The notes beneath the pieces are model-generated. The model saw nothing but the letters and a program-made list of their open reading frames with translations, made no database searches and was not told where the DNA came from. This document shows positions 36,949 to 47,728 of a stretch of 64,000 bases of DNA, piece after piece. Location of the stretch: assembly GCA_027943335.1 (NCBI GenBank), contig BSBK01000871.1, positions 818,501-882,500 of the forward strand. The letters are read 5' to 3'. The position numbers and the translations under genes were made by a program. The DNA is from Chamaecyparis obtusa (lineage: Eukaryota > Streptophyta > Pinopsida > Cupressales > Cupressaceae). Each line of letters begins with the position of its first letter. Within the stretch, counting starts at the first letter, position 1.

Positions 36949-37250
36949 GACCTTACTGGGTCAAAGTTGACTTTACTTGGTCAAGGATGACCTTTTTGGG
37001 TCAAGGTCGACCTCATCCCAGAATAGGTGGAGACCTTCTAGTTAATGTCAACTTTCTTGGGTCAAAGTCAACATAGATGGATCAGGGTCGACCTATAAGG
37101 GATATGGTCAACCTTTCCTTAAAAAAATAGGAATTTGGAAAATAAAAAAGCATACAACAGAAAACTCACCTCAGGAAGTGACCGTCCGGTAGCTAGACTG
37201 TGCCTTAGAAGCTCCATGCACGTCGCTCGAAGTTCTTCTCTCCTCGGCAT

Positions 37251-37829
37251 CTTTCTTCCTCTTTTCGAATCTAAAAATGGTAAGAATGAGTAAGTATCTC
37301 TTCCTTTTCCTTATTTATATTTAAAATTAGGGTTTTATTAGGGTTTCTTTTAGGGTTTACTCATGGTAAACTCGGATTTCCCTTCTTATGCATTTAGATA
37401 GACATCCACTATTTTCATCATAACTTGAGTTTGATAACTCCGTTTTCAATGCCATTAGTGGAGTTGGAATCATGATTCAGATACCTAACTCCTTGAATCA
37501 GTTTAGGAAGGTTAGGAATCCTTCTAATTCATTTAGGAAAGGAATTTTCAACAAACTGCATATCTAGTGAATAAAGTTATCCTTATCACCCTGTTTCACC
37601 CTTCGGAAGTAGAAAGCCAAAACAAGGGGGGCATAAGGGGATTTATGCACTTCTCAATTATCATATAGTAAGCTCTAGGTGATTTATGGATTTTCATTAA
37701 CCTTGTGTGTTGCAGGTTCTAACAGTTTTCTGTACAATCTCTACATTGAGGACTTGGCTATATCCTTTTTATTTACTATGATGTTTTCTTTCTTTAGCTT
37801 GCATATTCACGTAGTGTCATATCTAGGCT
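37251..37829. other. Tat 3' non-coding region upstream of the PMD gene
   Basis: It lies between PMD exon 1 and the Tat purine tract. Apart from the telo-box cluster (37326-37359) I see no gene. It probably held the promoter and 5' leader of the antisense gene. Confidence 0.45.
37326..37359 (-). promoter_or_regulatory. Telo-box-like cluster upstream of the PMD gene
   Basis: On the minus strand three AAACCCTA-type words occur in 34 bp, about 75-110 bp upstream of the PMD start codon. Telo-boxes are known promoter elements of plant housekeeping and translation genes. Their position suggests that the antisense gene has, or had, its own promoter inside the retrotransposon. Confidence 0.45.
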
Positions 37830-37840
37830 AAAGTGGGGGC
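37830..37840 (+). other. Polypurine tract of the Tat element
   Basis: AAAGTGGGGGC followed by TAAA lies right before the 3' LTR start, the standard Tat/Ogre form. Confidence 0.85.
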
Positions 37841-37844
37841 TAAA

Positions 37845-39483
37845 TGTATCATCTTAAAATGGAAGAAATTCCATCTTGATAGGTTTAGCACCCTCTTTTA
37901 GTGCATTTATCATGATAGACTTTCATTTAGGATGCATTCTGCACATGATTCCTTCATTCTAGGTAAAATTAGGGTTAGGATCCCGAGGATTCTCCTTAAT
38001 TTCCCTCTTCCATGGATCTATTTTATAGGTAGGAATTAGAAATAGGTCCTCTTGGAATTCATCATAATCATCATAGGATTTTGTCCCTCTCCCTGACACT
38101 CTTCCCTATTCTGACATCATTTCTAGGTCTCCGGGCATCCCTGGGACCTCCTGTTTCTAATTTTGGCAGAATCTGGACTCCTGGGTGAAGGAAGAGGTCA
38201 TCCCTGACCTAGGTAGGGGTCTAGGTCATCCCTGAGCTAGGTCAAATATGAGGTTTTCTTTGACCTCCTTTAGGATTTGATTCCCCTTTTCAAAATTTGG
38301 TCCTCGAGGGCCCCGAAATCAATGTCAAGCCTTCAGATCCTGATGCGGAAGGGTTTTAATTTGAAATTCATTTAATTATTTTCCCTCCTTAGTTAGTTAT
38401 TATGATTGGACCATAATTCATGGTAAAATTTGAATTATGGGTCCTCACATTACTCTAGGAGCCTCACCTTGAAACCTTTATATAAAGACTCTCATTTGCC
38501 TTCATTTTCACACAAGGCAATCACATCACAACAAGATCAAGCAATTTCATGATCTAGACATCAAGTGAAGAGATAATTGATGCAAGAAAGAAATCAATGG
38601 TGGAATGAAGATGCAAGATTGTAAGAGGATGATATATAAGATCAAGCCATTGTTGATATCAAGCATTTTTGTGAGCACACCATTGTGAACATCTATTTGG
38701 AGCAAGAGAGATCCTTTCTTCCTTGATCCACCATTATCAACATTCAAGCATTCAAAGATACAATCATGGGGTAGAAATTATGGATTATGAGTTTGGTAGG
38801 AGTAATTTAGCCTTGGGGGCTTGGTATGCTTTCTTATCCTATTCAAATCTATGCATTGCTTTCTCATACATATTCATGCTAGGGTTTCAATTGAGAGGAT
38901 TAGATCTTGGCACTACACTTTCAATACACACACACATTCTATTAAAACCGACTATTCATGGAGGTGGAGATCACCAAAATAGGGGTTTTAATAAGGAAAA
39001 ACCCTATATAGCCACCCCAAAACACCATTTTTAGATATCTACAGTCGCTATTTCAAGAATTAGAGTGCCGATCTGAATACCCTTTTCGGAAAACCTTTGA
39101 GATCCGCAAATAGATTTTCCATCAAAGTTGTTTTGGGTCAAGGACAACCTACAGTGGGGGGTAGGATCCTACCCTAGGGTAAGACCTTGCCCCGCTATCT
39201 GCGTCAAGGACTACCTGCTTCCAGAAAGACAAAAGTTTTCTAGGTTTTCTCTATTACAGTTTTTTGGTCCCAGATCTGGTTGCAGAATTTCTAGAGACAA
39301 CACATAGGCATTAGAAAACATGTATTTCCATATTTTTTCCATTATGAGGTATGTACTTTATCTTGATTGATTTTCAAGCATTTCCAAATTTACTTTACTT
39401 ATCCAATTCCAATTCAAAACATTACAAATGAATGGTGAGGAATGTTAGATGCATTGTTAAAGCTTCCATTTTTCACCTATTCA
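37845..39483 (+). repeat. 3' LTR of the Tat element
   Basis: It is 1639 bp, starting TGTATCATCTTAAAATGG and ending CCTATTCA, followed by the CATCC duplication. It is colinear with 20520-22149, including the TATA box. It carries GTCATCCCTGACCTAGGTAG-like internal words in partial tandem. Confidence 0.92.
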
Positions 39484-39488
39484 CATCC

Positions 39489-39774
39489 ATCCCATCATCA
39501 TTCTTACCTTCCTCATCTGATTGACTTGCTACTATTTTTCATTTTTCCTCAATCCATACTACCTCTTCCTGCAACTGCTCTGATAAATTTTCTCTCATCT
39601 TCTCTACAACAACTACCAAATCCTCAAGGCCAACCCCCTCAAAAATATGTTGTCTCACCAATGGATTTATCCTTTCTCCAAGTGTTGGGCTAGGAATATT
39701 TAAGGTTGATGGTGAGGATTGAGAGACACTAAGTGAATTCTATGAGGGTGGTGAGCTAGGAGTGGAGGGGGTAG
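39489..39774 (-). pseudogene. Athila extra ORF, middle fragment between two insertions
   Basis: This 0.3 kb piece of Athila lies between the Tat and copia 2 insertions. On the minus strand it has a Glu/Lys- and Gln-rich broken frame (EKIREQL-like and EEVVWIEEKKEK-like). Continuity with 46758 and 20519 is inferred from the two target duplications, CATCC and ATTTT. Confidence 0.5.
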
Positions 39775-39779
39775 ATTTT

Positions 39780-41066
39780 CCAGCAAGTTAGTACTGACTG
39801 TATGTTTGTCATTGATGACAACATATGGTAAGTAGTATGTGTGGAAGACTTATGTAGTAAGCCTTGAGTATATATAGCATGAACATGTTATCGGCATGAT
39901 ATCATGGACACATAGGTTAATTGTTAGAACAAACTATTATGTAGCAGCTTGTATCAGTAGTGTTCCTGACAAAGTTATAGGTAGTGTTCTGTGAGTGATT
40001 GTCCATATAGTCATCATGGAGTCTTGCACCTTTGGATATATGATGGAGACATGTTGATGATGTTATGATCATGGATGCAGAGTCTGATGATTAGTAGAAG
40101 TGAAGTTATGCAGTCACTATTCAACAGTAGTAGTTTCTTGTATTTATTCAGAAGAGCCGACAGAGATTGTATTGGTTCAGGAGTTGCACTTATCATTTGT
40201 ATGCACCCTTGGATTACAAATTGGAGAAGAGTTAAGAATGTTTGGTTAAGAGCACATGATGTAATTCATCTTGAGGAGAAATTTTTAGTTACTTTGGTAG
40301 AGCCGACAGTGTGTAGCATGCGTCTATATTTATTAATATTAGACAGGTCCCAGATTGTGTTGTGTGCTTAGTAGAGCTAAAAGAATTATTATTGGAGTAC
40401 GTTATAGTTTCTCTAATATGATTTCAAGGTGGTTCTAATAGGCTGACTTGATTATATCATTTAGAGGAAAGATATTTATAGGCAGTCATTTGTGATTTCT
40501 GAAGTATGGTTCAGAGTTGATTGTGAAGAGTAGACCAGAGTGTGCGAAGTGTTGAGCCATCACCAGAAGGTTTATGTGACCAAGTGAAGAGTTTATGCTA
40601 TACATTGGAACTGATTCAGATAATAGGTCAAAGCGTAGTTCACCAAGATCCAGATATAGTGTATATCTATTATTCAGAAGGTCGTAGCCTTCACCCCTTT
40701 GAGAAGTGTGCTCTCAGACAGTGCATCCTCACCCCTAACAAGGTTAATTGTAAAAGACTCTTAACAAGGTCTGACCCTTAACTAGGTCACTGTACTAAAT
40801 GCATTGTAAAGACAACTATTAATAGGGTTAAGGATCTTCTAACAAGGATCATAAAACACTAGTGCAGATTATTAGTGGGTGTCAATTCCCACTGGGGTTT
40901 TTATCTATTTGGGTTTCCTCGTAACCAAAATATTGGTGTTGTGTTCAAGTGATCTTTCATTGTGTTTATGCTTTATGTTTAAGTATACTTAATTAGATAA
41001 AGAATTGAAACTTGTAGATAACTAATTCACCCCCCTCTCAGTTATCTCTTGGGACTATTCCTAACA
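39780..41066 (+). repeat. 5' LTR of copia 2
   Basis: It starts CCAGCAAGTTAGTACTGACT, whereas the 3' LTR begins 13 bases earlier with TGTTGGAGATTTG, and it ends ATTCCTAACA. Small frames inside it (such as 40075-40371) recur in the 3' LTR and are not genes. Confidence 0.9.
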
Positions 41067-41068
41067 AT

Positions 41069-41080
41069 TGGTATTAGAGC
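41069..41080 (+). other. Primer-binding site of copia 2
   Basis: TGGTATTAGAGC two bases after the LTR matches the initiator methionine tRNA primer site. Confidence 0.9.
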
Positions 41081-41123
41081 CAAGTGCCTTAGAGAGAAAT
41101 TTTGACAGCTTGAGGTTGATCAT

Positions 41124-42017
41124 ATGACATTCTTTAGAAAAGATAGTCCTAAGTTTGATGGAGAGAATTATCTTGATTGGAAGAAGAAGATGATGACACA
41201 TTTGCAGTGCATTGCTTTTGAATTTTTTGAAGTGGCTATCAAGGAAGTTCAAATCCCCTCTCTAGAAGATATTGCAAAGGATGATGCTACCAACAAGCAG
41301 AAGCATTTGTTCCATCAGAATGAAATAGCAAAAGAAGCCCTTATCAGCGCCCTATCTGATAGTGAGTTTTCAGAGATAAAGAATGTAGACACAACTTACA
41401 AGATATGGAAGCACCTAAAAGACATGTTTGAAGGAGATAAAAAAGAAAAGAATGCATGTAGAAAGACATGGAAGAAAAAGTACAATACATTGGAGATGCT
41501 ACCTGAAGAGAACATAAGAGCCTACAATCAAAGGATCAATGAAGCGGTTGCTGGAATCAGAAACAATGGTGGAGAAATCTCAGAAGAAGACATCATGGAT
41601 AAGGTGATGACTACCTTGACACCAGAATATGAGAACAAGATAAACATCATTGATGAGACTATGCAATTTTTAGAAAACTTCAAAAGAGAAACCTTAATCA
41701 GCAAGATTTTTGCATTTGAAATATCAAGTTTGCAGACAGAGGCTAAAAGTGAGATAGCCTTCAAAGCTTTGGTCCATGGTAAGAAATCCTTGAACACCTC
41801 TAGTAATTTTGATGATAATGATGAAGAAAAAACCCTAGATGATATCATTGCTATGATCTCTAAAATAGAAAAGAAAGGAAAAGGAAAATATGAAGGAAAA
41901 TTACCATTCAAATGCTTTTCATGTAATAAGATAGGTCACTTTGCATCTAAGTATCCTACAAGAGTTAAAAAGTTCAAAAATGACTACAAGCCTAAGTATA
42001 CAAAGGAATGCTACTAA
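41124..42017 (+). pseudogene. copia 2 gag
   Basis: The frame encodes 297 residues. It starts MTFFRKDSPKFDGENYLDWK, the typical copia gag start (F-G-x-N-Y-x-x-W), then KIWKHLKDMFEGD and NTLEMLPEENIRAYNQRI (UBN2-type capsid). A basic run KKGKGKYEGKLPFK leads to CFSCNKIGHFASKYP, a zinc knuckle whose last Cys is Tyr. It stops at TAA 42015, before the protease. Confidence 0.9.
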
Positions 42018-42360
42018 GCTGGAGATGGAGTATCAGATGAAGAATCAACAGAAGAGGAGATTGGATTCATTTCTCTTGAAGATGAAAAGAATTCACAAGA
42101 GTTAGCATTGATTTCACAAGCTGACATCAGGACAGATTGGATCATTGATAGTGGTTTCTCACATCACATGATAGGTGACAAAGATAGATTTGTTCATTTG
42201 GACAGATACAAAGGAGGCATGGTTAGATTCAGAGATAACACTCCTAAACCCGTCATTGGTAGAGGAGCCATCACCTTGGATGGAAAGAATAGCACTGATG
42301 ATGTTATTTATGTTGATGGTTTGAAGCATAACCTACTAAGTGTTGGGCAGTTGTAACTTG
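42018..42360 (+). pseudogene. copia 2 protease region
   Basis: The active site WIIDSGFSHHMIGDK is near 42138-42180, followed by PVIGRGAITLDGKNST and YVDGLKHNLLSVGQL, then a TAA at 42354. The DSG triad is intact, but the flanking stop codons at 42015 and 42354 prevent a full polyprotein. Confidence 0.85.
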
Positions 42361-42371
42361 ATAAAGGTTAC

Positions 42372-43514
42372 ATGTTGGAGTTCAATGGAAACAAGTGCAT
42401 CATTAAAAACAAAGAAGGAGAAATAATTGCATCAGGATCAAAGACTAAAGGTAATGTTTTTCAGCTTAATCCAGAAGCAAGTTGTTTTGTTGCTAAAGTA
42501 GATGATAGTTTGCTATGGCATAAAAGACTATGTCATATAATTTTGATAACATAGTAAAGATAAGTAATGTAAAGGCAATTAGAGACCTACCTAGCATAGA
42601 AAAGCCAATTGATACAATAAGCAAGGAATGTGTAATGGGAAAACATGTGAGGAATTCATTCAGGAGAAATCATAATTCAACAAAGAACAAGTTGGATCCG
42701 ATTCATACAGACCTATGTGGACCAACTCAAACAAGATCATACTATGGAGAAAGGTATCTCATTTTGTTTGTAGATGATTATTCTAGAATTATGTGGGTTA
42801 CATTCTTAAAAGATAAGTCAGAAGCATTTGAGAAGTTCAAAATATTCAAAGCTAAGGTTGAGAATGAATCTGGACTAAAGATAAAATGTCTAAGGTTGGA
42901 TAGAGGAGGAGAATTCACCTTTGATAGATTCTATGAGTACTATGAAGAACATGTCATAAAGAGACAGTTGAGTGCACCTAGAACCCCTCAACAGAATGGG
43001 ATTGCAGAGAGAAGGAATAGGATCATCCTTGATAGATCACGCACCATCATGATTGAAGGAAAATTTGCACACACCTATTGGAGAGATGCGGTCAATACAA
43101 CAGTCTATACCATCAATAGAATAAAATTAAGGCCTAGAGAAGACAAGACACCTTATGAGATTTGGTTTGGTAATGTTCCCACAGTGAAATACTTCAGAAT
43201 CTTTGGAAGCAAGTGCTACATCAAGAGCGATGAAGCAATAGGCAAGTTTGATGCAAGAAGTGATGAAGGTATTTTTCTTGCTTACTCTACTAAAAGTAAA
43301 GCTTATAGACGTTTTAACTTGAGATTGAAGAAAATCATTGAAAGTGCTCATGTTAAGATTGATGAAAAGTTTATGGTTCAAGAAAGATATCATGATTACT
43401 CACCTATGATTGAAGAAGAACCCAAACCTTGCACTAGTGAGATAGTTATTGAAGAGATATTTGACAGTGTTAATGTATTGTTTAATGACCCTGAAAAAAG
43501 TGAAGAAGAAACTT
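42372..43514 (+). pseudogene. copia 2 integrase
   Basis: After CIIKNKEGEIIASGSK the pre-integrase block LLWHKRLCHI is broken by a frameshift near 42535, then NFDNIVKISNVKAI resumes in the 328-residue frame 42530-43516. The core has IHTDLCGPT (first Asp), LRLDRGGEF (second Asp) and NGIAERRNR (Glu), then YEIWFGNVPTVKYFRIFGSK. The catalytic triad is intact. It is the best-preserved integrase in the window. Confidence 0.9.
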
Positions 43515-43679
43515 AGAAGGAAGATGAGTCAGTATCACCTAAAGTTACAAAGTATACATCTAGATATAACTCTAAGGATGACATCATTGGAGATCAAAGC
43601 GGAAAAATCAAAACAAGATCAAAAGAAAAGAATTCAGCAAGCAATGAGGTGGTATGTTTACTATCTTAGATTGAACCTC

Positions 43680-45179
43680 TAAGTGTTGAAGATGCATGTA
43701 ATGATTCAGATTGGCATTATGCTATGAAAGAAGAACTAGATTAGATTATCAAGAATGATACTTGGGAACTAGTCCCAAGACCTAGTGATAAGAATATGAT
43801 TGGAAAAAAGTGGATATTCAGAAACAAGATGAATGAAGATGGCACAATAGTATGGAACAAAGCAAGGTTAGTATGTAAGGGATATGCACAAAGAGAAGGC
43901 ATTGATTATTCAGACACATTTGCACCTGTCAGTAGATTAGAAGCTATTAAGTTGTTTCTAGCTTATGCAACAGTCAAAAACTTCAAAGTCTATCAAATGG
44001 ATGTCAAGTAAGCATTCTTGAATGGAGAGCTAAAAGAAGAAGTATACATTGAGTAGCCAAAAGGATTCACCTTATCAGACAAACCTGATAATATTGAAGA
44101 AAGCCCTCTATGGACTTAAGCAAGACCCTAGAGCATGGTATGAGAGACTTGATGGATATCTAACAGTAGCAGATTGTAATCTATTCATAAGAGAGACATC
44201 TAAAGGTCTACTACTTGTAGCTATATTTGTTGATGACATTATCTTTGGAGGTAATGACAAACTTAGTGCTGAATTTGCTAAGGAGATGTAAAGTGAGTTT
44301 GAGATGAGCATGATTGGACCTATCAAATACTTCTTGAGATTAAATGTGCAGCAAATAGAAAAAGGTATTTTCATTAATCAGTCAAAATATGTGAAAGAGA
44401 TATTAAAGAAATTCAAGATGGATGATTGCAAGCTAGTAGGTACACCTATGATAATAGGATGTAAGCTTACAAAAGAAGATGATTCATTAGTAGTAGATAT
44501 AACATTGTACAATTATATGATTGGCAAAATTATTTATCTTACTCAAACCAGACCAGATATTTCCAATGCAGTTGGCATAGTTGGAAGATTTGCAGTAGAG
44601 CCTAAACAAAGTCACCTCATGGTAGTAAAAAGAATATTCAGATACTTACAAGGCACTATAGATTATGGTCTATGGTATCCTAATTCAGAAAATGTTGAGC
44701 TTCATGTATATATTGATGTAGATTGGGCAGGATGCATTGATGATAGAAAGAGTACATCAGGAGGAGCAGTGTTTCTTGGTGACAAACTTGTCACTTTGAC
44801 AAGAAAGAAGCAAAATTGCATCTCTCAGTCAACAACAGAAGTGGAGTATGTTGCAGTAGCCTTGAATTGTTCTACAATTGTTTGGATCAAGCAAATGATA
44901 AAGGATTTTGGAATTCAAATTGACTATCCTATTGTTATTCATTGTGATAGCACTAGCACTATCAATATGTCAAAGAACCTTGTAATGCATGCAAAGACAA
45001 AACACATTGAGATCAAGTATCACTTCCTAAGAGAGAAAGTGGGAGAGAAAGAAGTCAAGTTGGACTATGTGAGTACTAAAGATCAATTATTAGACATATT
45101 CACAAAGCCCTTGCGAAAGGATACTTTTGAGTATCTCAAGGAGAAGTTGGGAGTAATTCCCTTCCCTGATTCTACTTAG
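43680..45179 (+). pseudogene. copia 2 reverse transcriptase and RNase H
   Basis: RT blocks are [54 protein letters not shown] and FVDD at 44226-44237. RNase H covers the open frame 44304-45179, with DVDWAGCIDDRKSTSGGAV, CDSTSTINMSKNLVMHAKT and DIFTKPLRKDTFEYLKEK. Stops near 43743, 44010, 44056 and 44289 and a frameshift near 44100 break RT. The RNase H half is intact. Confidence 0.9.
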
Positions 45180-45460
45180 AAGAAATAAGAAAAAACATTA
45201 GTCCTCAGGGACTGATGGAAGGTTGACTACTCTACCTCAGGAGTAGTACTAGTGCTTGAAAAGAATGGCACCCTTTGCTATTGATGTCAAAGGGGGAGTA
45301 ATATATAGTGATGAAAAATAGAAGCAAAGAAGGAGTAATATACTAAGGGGGAGCACTATTCAGTCATGAAAGTAGTTCAGTTGAGAAAATGGAGAATGTT
45401 ATAAAAGAATTACTCATTTGGATTGGTGGTGTTTTCATTCCATATGTTGCCATCAATGCC

Positions 45461-45472
45461 AAAGGGGGAGAT
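45461..45472 (+). other. Polypurine tract of copia 2
   Basis: AAAGGGGGAGAT directly precedes the 3' LTR start TGTTGGAG. Confidence 0.9.
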
Positions 45473-46752
45473 TGTTGGAGATTTGCTAGCAAGTCAGTGC
45501 TGACTGTATGTTTGTCATTTATGACAACATATGGTAAGTAGCATGCATGGTAGACTTATGAAGTAAGCCTTGAGTATATGTATCATGGACATAGAGGTTA
45601 ATTGTTAGAACAAACAGTTATGTAGCAGCTTGTATCAGCAGTGTTCCTGATAGAGTTACATGCAATGTTCTATGAGTGATTGTCCGTACAGTCATCATGG
45701 AGTCTTGCACCTTTGGATATATGATGGAGACATGTTGATGATTTTATAATCATGGACGTAGAGTATGATGATCAGTAGAAGTGAATTTATGCAATCGCTA
45801 TTCACCAGTAGTAATTTCATGTGTTTATTCAGAAGAGCCGACATAGATTGTATTGGTTCAGGAGTCGCGCTTATCATTTCGGTATGCACCCTTGGATTAT
45901 AGATTGGAGAAGAGTTAAGAATGTTCGGTTAAGAGAACATGATGTAATTCATCTTGAGGAGAAATTTTTAGTTACTTTGGTAGAGCCGACAGTGTGTAGT
46001 GTGCGTCTACATTTATTAATATTGGATAGGTCACAAATTGTGTTGCGTGCTTAGTAGAGCTGACAGAGTTATTATTGGAGTATGTTACAGTTTCTCTAAT
46101 ATGATCCCAAGGTGGTTCTAATAGGCCAAATTGATTAGATCATTTAGAGGAAAGATATTTATAAGCAGTCATTTGTGATTTCTAAAGTATGGTTCAGAGT
46201 TGATTGTGAAGAGCAGAGTAGAGTGTGCGAAGTGTTGAGCCATCACTAGAAGGTCTATGTGACCAAGTGAAGATTTTATGCTATACATTGGAACTGATCT
46301 AGACAGCAAGTCAAAGCGTAGTTCACCAAGATCTAGATATAGTGTATATCTGTTATTCAGAAGGTTGTAGCCTTCACCCCTTTGAGCAACGTGCTCTCAG
46401 ATAGTGCATCCTCACCCCTAACAAGGTTAATTGTAAAAGACTCCTAACAGGGTCTGACCCTTGACTAGGTCACTATACTAAATGCATTATAAAGACAACT
46501 CCTAACAAGGTTAAGGGTCTTCTAACAAGGATCATAAAACTCTAGTGTAGATTATTAGTGGGTGTCAATTCCCACCTGGGTTTTTACCTATTTGGGTTTC
46601 CCCATAACCAAAATTGGTGTTGTGTTCAAGTGTTCTTTTATTGTGTTTATGCTTTATGTTTAAGTATACTTAATTGGATAAAGAATTGAAACTTGTAGAT
46701 AACTGATTCACCCCCCCCCCCTCTCAGTTATCTCTTGGGACTATTCCTAACA
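45473..46752 (+). repeat. 3' LTR of copia 2
   Basis: It starts TGTTGGAGATTTGCTAGC and ends ATTCCTAACA, followed by the ATTTT duplication. A C-homopolymer near 46711-46721 is longer here than in the 5' LTR. Confidence 0.92.
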
Positions 46753-46757
46753 ATTTT

Positions 46758-47728
46758 CACAATGGGAGGATAGGTGTTGTCTAATTATAAATTATGGTGC
46801 TTCTCTATGTAGGAATAGGGGTTTCCTTAGGATTATTTGAGCACCTAGCTACAGGACCAAAATATTCTCCCATTTTCTTTCTCTTAATTGGAGCATATTT
46901 AGGATTCTTTTGTAGAGGTGACACCATTGGTGACTTCTCCTTTTTTTATTTTTAGGGGAATTCCTAGTTTTAGCAATAGGGGTTTGCAATGGCACTCTAG
47001 GAATTCTTTTAGATAGAGGGACATTTTCTTGTGAGTTTGAGGTTTCAAGCATAGGAGATGCATCTGTAGAGGCTTCAATAGTTGATTGAGAGGTTCATTG
47101 CTTATAAGTAAGATGTCAACCCCTAGGTTCTGAAACTTTTACTTTAGGTTTAAAAACTATAAATTTCTCCCAAGACATGGGATACACATCCATAATAGAT
47201 CTCTTTGCAAGAAATTTAATAAGGAAATGATGAGATACACAATTGATTCTACCTTCTTATACTTTGCAACACTATTGGAAAGTAAATTGTACAAGAAGTC
47301 TAGTATATTCATCAATAATCCATGATGCAAATGAGACAATAGTTGAAAAGGTGAGAATGCAAAATAAATATCTGACCTTCAGATGTAAGGTATTTGATGA
47401 TATAGGATATCCATGGGATCCATTCTTATGGTAGACTCATTTGTCAAGTTCCTTTCTTATCCACATGCAAAGGATGATCTCCAGGTTGAGTAAATTTTGC
47501 CCTAGCACTTCCTGCATCTCTTGCTTGTGGAAATACCTCACCAATTTGAGGTAACCCCATCACCTCTACAATTTTTTCCATTTTGAAAATAATTTTCACT
47601 CCCTTTACCTTGGCCTCCCCATTTTGAATTGACACATGCTGCCTAAATGGTGGCAAATGTTGCACATCTTGCAACAAGACACAATGGTCAATTGGATCAT
47701 GCTTAATGGTCTGGCCTCTCATTCTCAA
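46758..47728 (-). pseudogene. Athila extra ORF, N-terminal part
   Basis: On the minus strand it opens MRMRGQTIKHDPIDHCVLLQ at 47728 and runs 94 codons through VKGVKIIFKMEKIVEVMGLP and ARAKFTQPGDHPLHVDKKGT to a stop at 47444. Frame changes then give QLLSHLHHGLLMNILDFLYN (about 47350) and a basic stretch KIKKEKSPMVSPLQKNPKYA (about 46920). It lies downstream of integrase in sense orientation, the place of the Athila env-like ORF. I see no signal peptide or transmembrane segment and do not assign a function. It is cut by copia 2 and later by Tat. Confidence 0.5.

Larger units (their letters stand above)
27696..37250 (-). pseudogene. Antisense plant-mobile-domain (PMD) gene in the Tat element, three exons
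   Basis: Exon 1 (37250-37170) starts MPRREELRATCMELLRH and ends at GAG|GTGAGT. Intron 1 (37169-29637) ends TTCTTGCAG and contains the nested copia. Exon 2 (29636-28136) begins in phase at DSVHLREHPFGEFLGMVSD, then FHLPSREITVTLEDFYKILR (29430-29370), the signature block of the PMD family, then LAQLYHELGQLV and a Glu/Pro-rich tail. Intron 2 (28135-28025, GTATGA to CATAG) splits a codon. Exon 3 (28024-27696) has a charged coiled-coil-like part (CIQRELIFCREREEKLIAEL). Several in-frame stops in exon 2 make it a pseudogene. PMD proteins occur as host factors and as extra ORFs of plant retrotransposons. Confidence 0.7.
20520..39483 (+). mobile_element. Tat-type Ty3/gypsy retrotransposon with antisense PMD gene
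   Basis: Paired LTRs of 1630 and 1639 bp are flanked by a perfect CATCC duplication (20515-20519 and 39484-39488). The interior holds a protease with a DNGS active site, a G-patch-like stretch, RT (YVDD), RNase H, a second RNase H of the archaeal-like type, and integrase, the order specific to the Tat lineage. Between integrase and the 3' LTR lies a plant-mobile-domain gene on the opposite strand. A copia element (29739-36948) is nested in it. Without that the element is about 11.7 kb. The capsid part of gag is missing and pol has many stops. Confidence 0.9.
39780..46752 (+). mobile_element. Ty1/copia retrotransposon 2, nested in the Athila extra ORF
   Basis: LTRs at 39780-41066 and 45473-46752 are flanked by ATTTT (39775-39779 and 46753-46757). 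Primer site, gag, protease, integrase, RT and RNase H are in order. The 5' LTR lacks the first about 13 bases of the 3' LTR start. It is less decayed than most elements here but still has several stops and frameshifts. Confidence 0.92.

Noticed and set aside
40075..40371. Frame of 98 residues as a gene
   Set aside because: It lies in the copia 2 LTR and a related frame occurs in the 3' LTR at 45821-46054.
46758..47728. Athila extra ORF as a retroviral-type envelope gene
   Set aside because: Only its position suggests this. No signal peptide, transmembrane segment or conserved envelope feature is visible, so I leave it unassigned.
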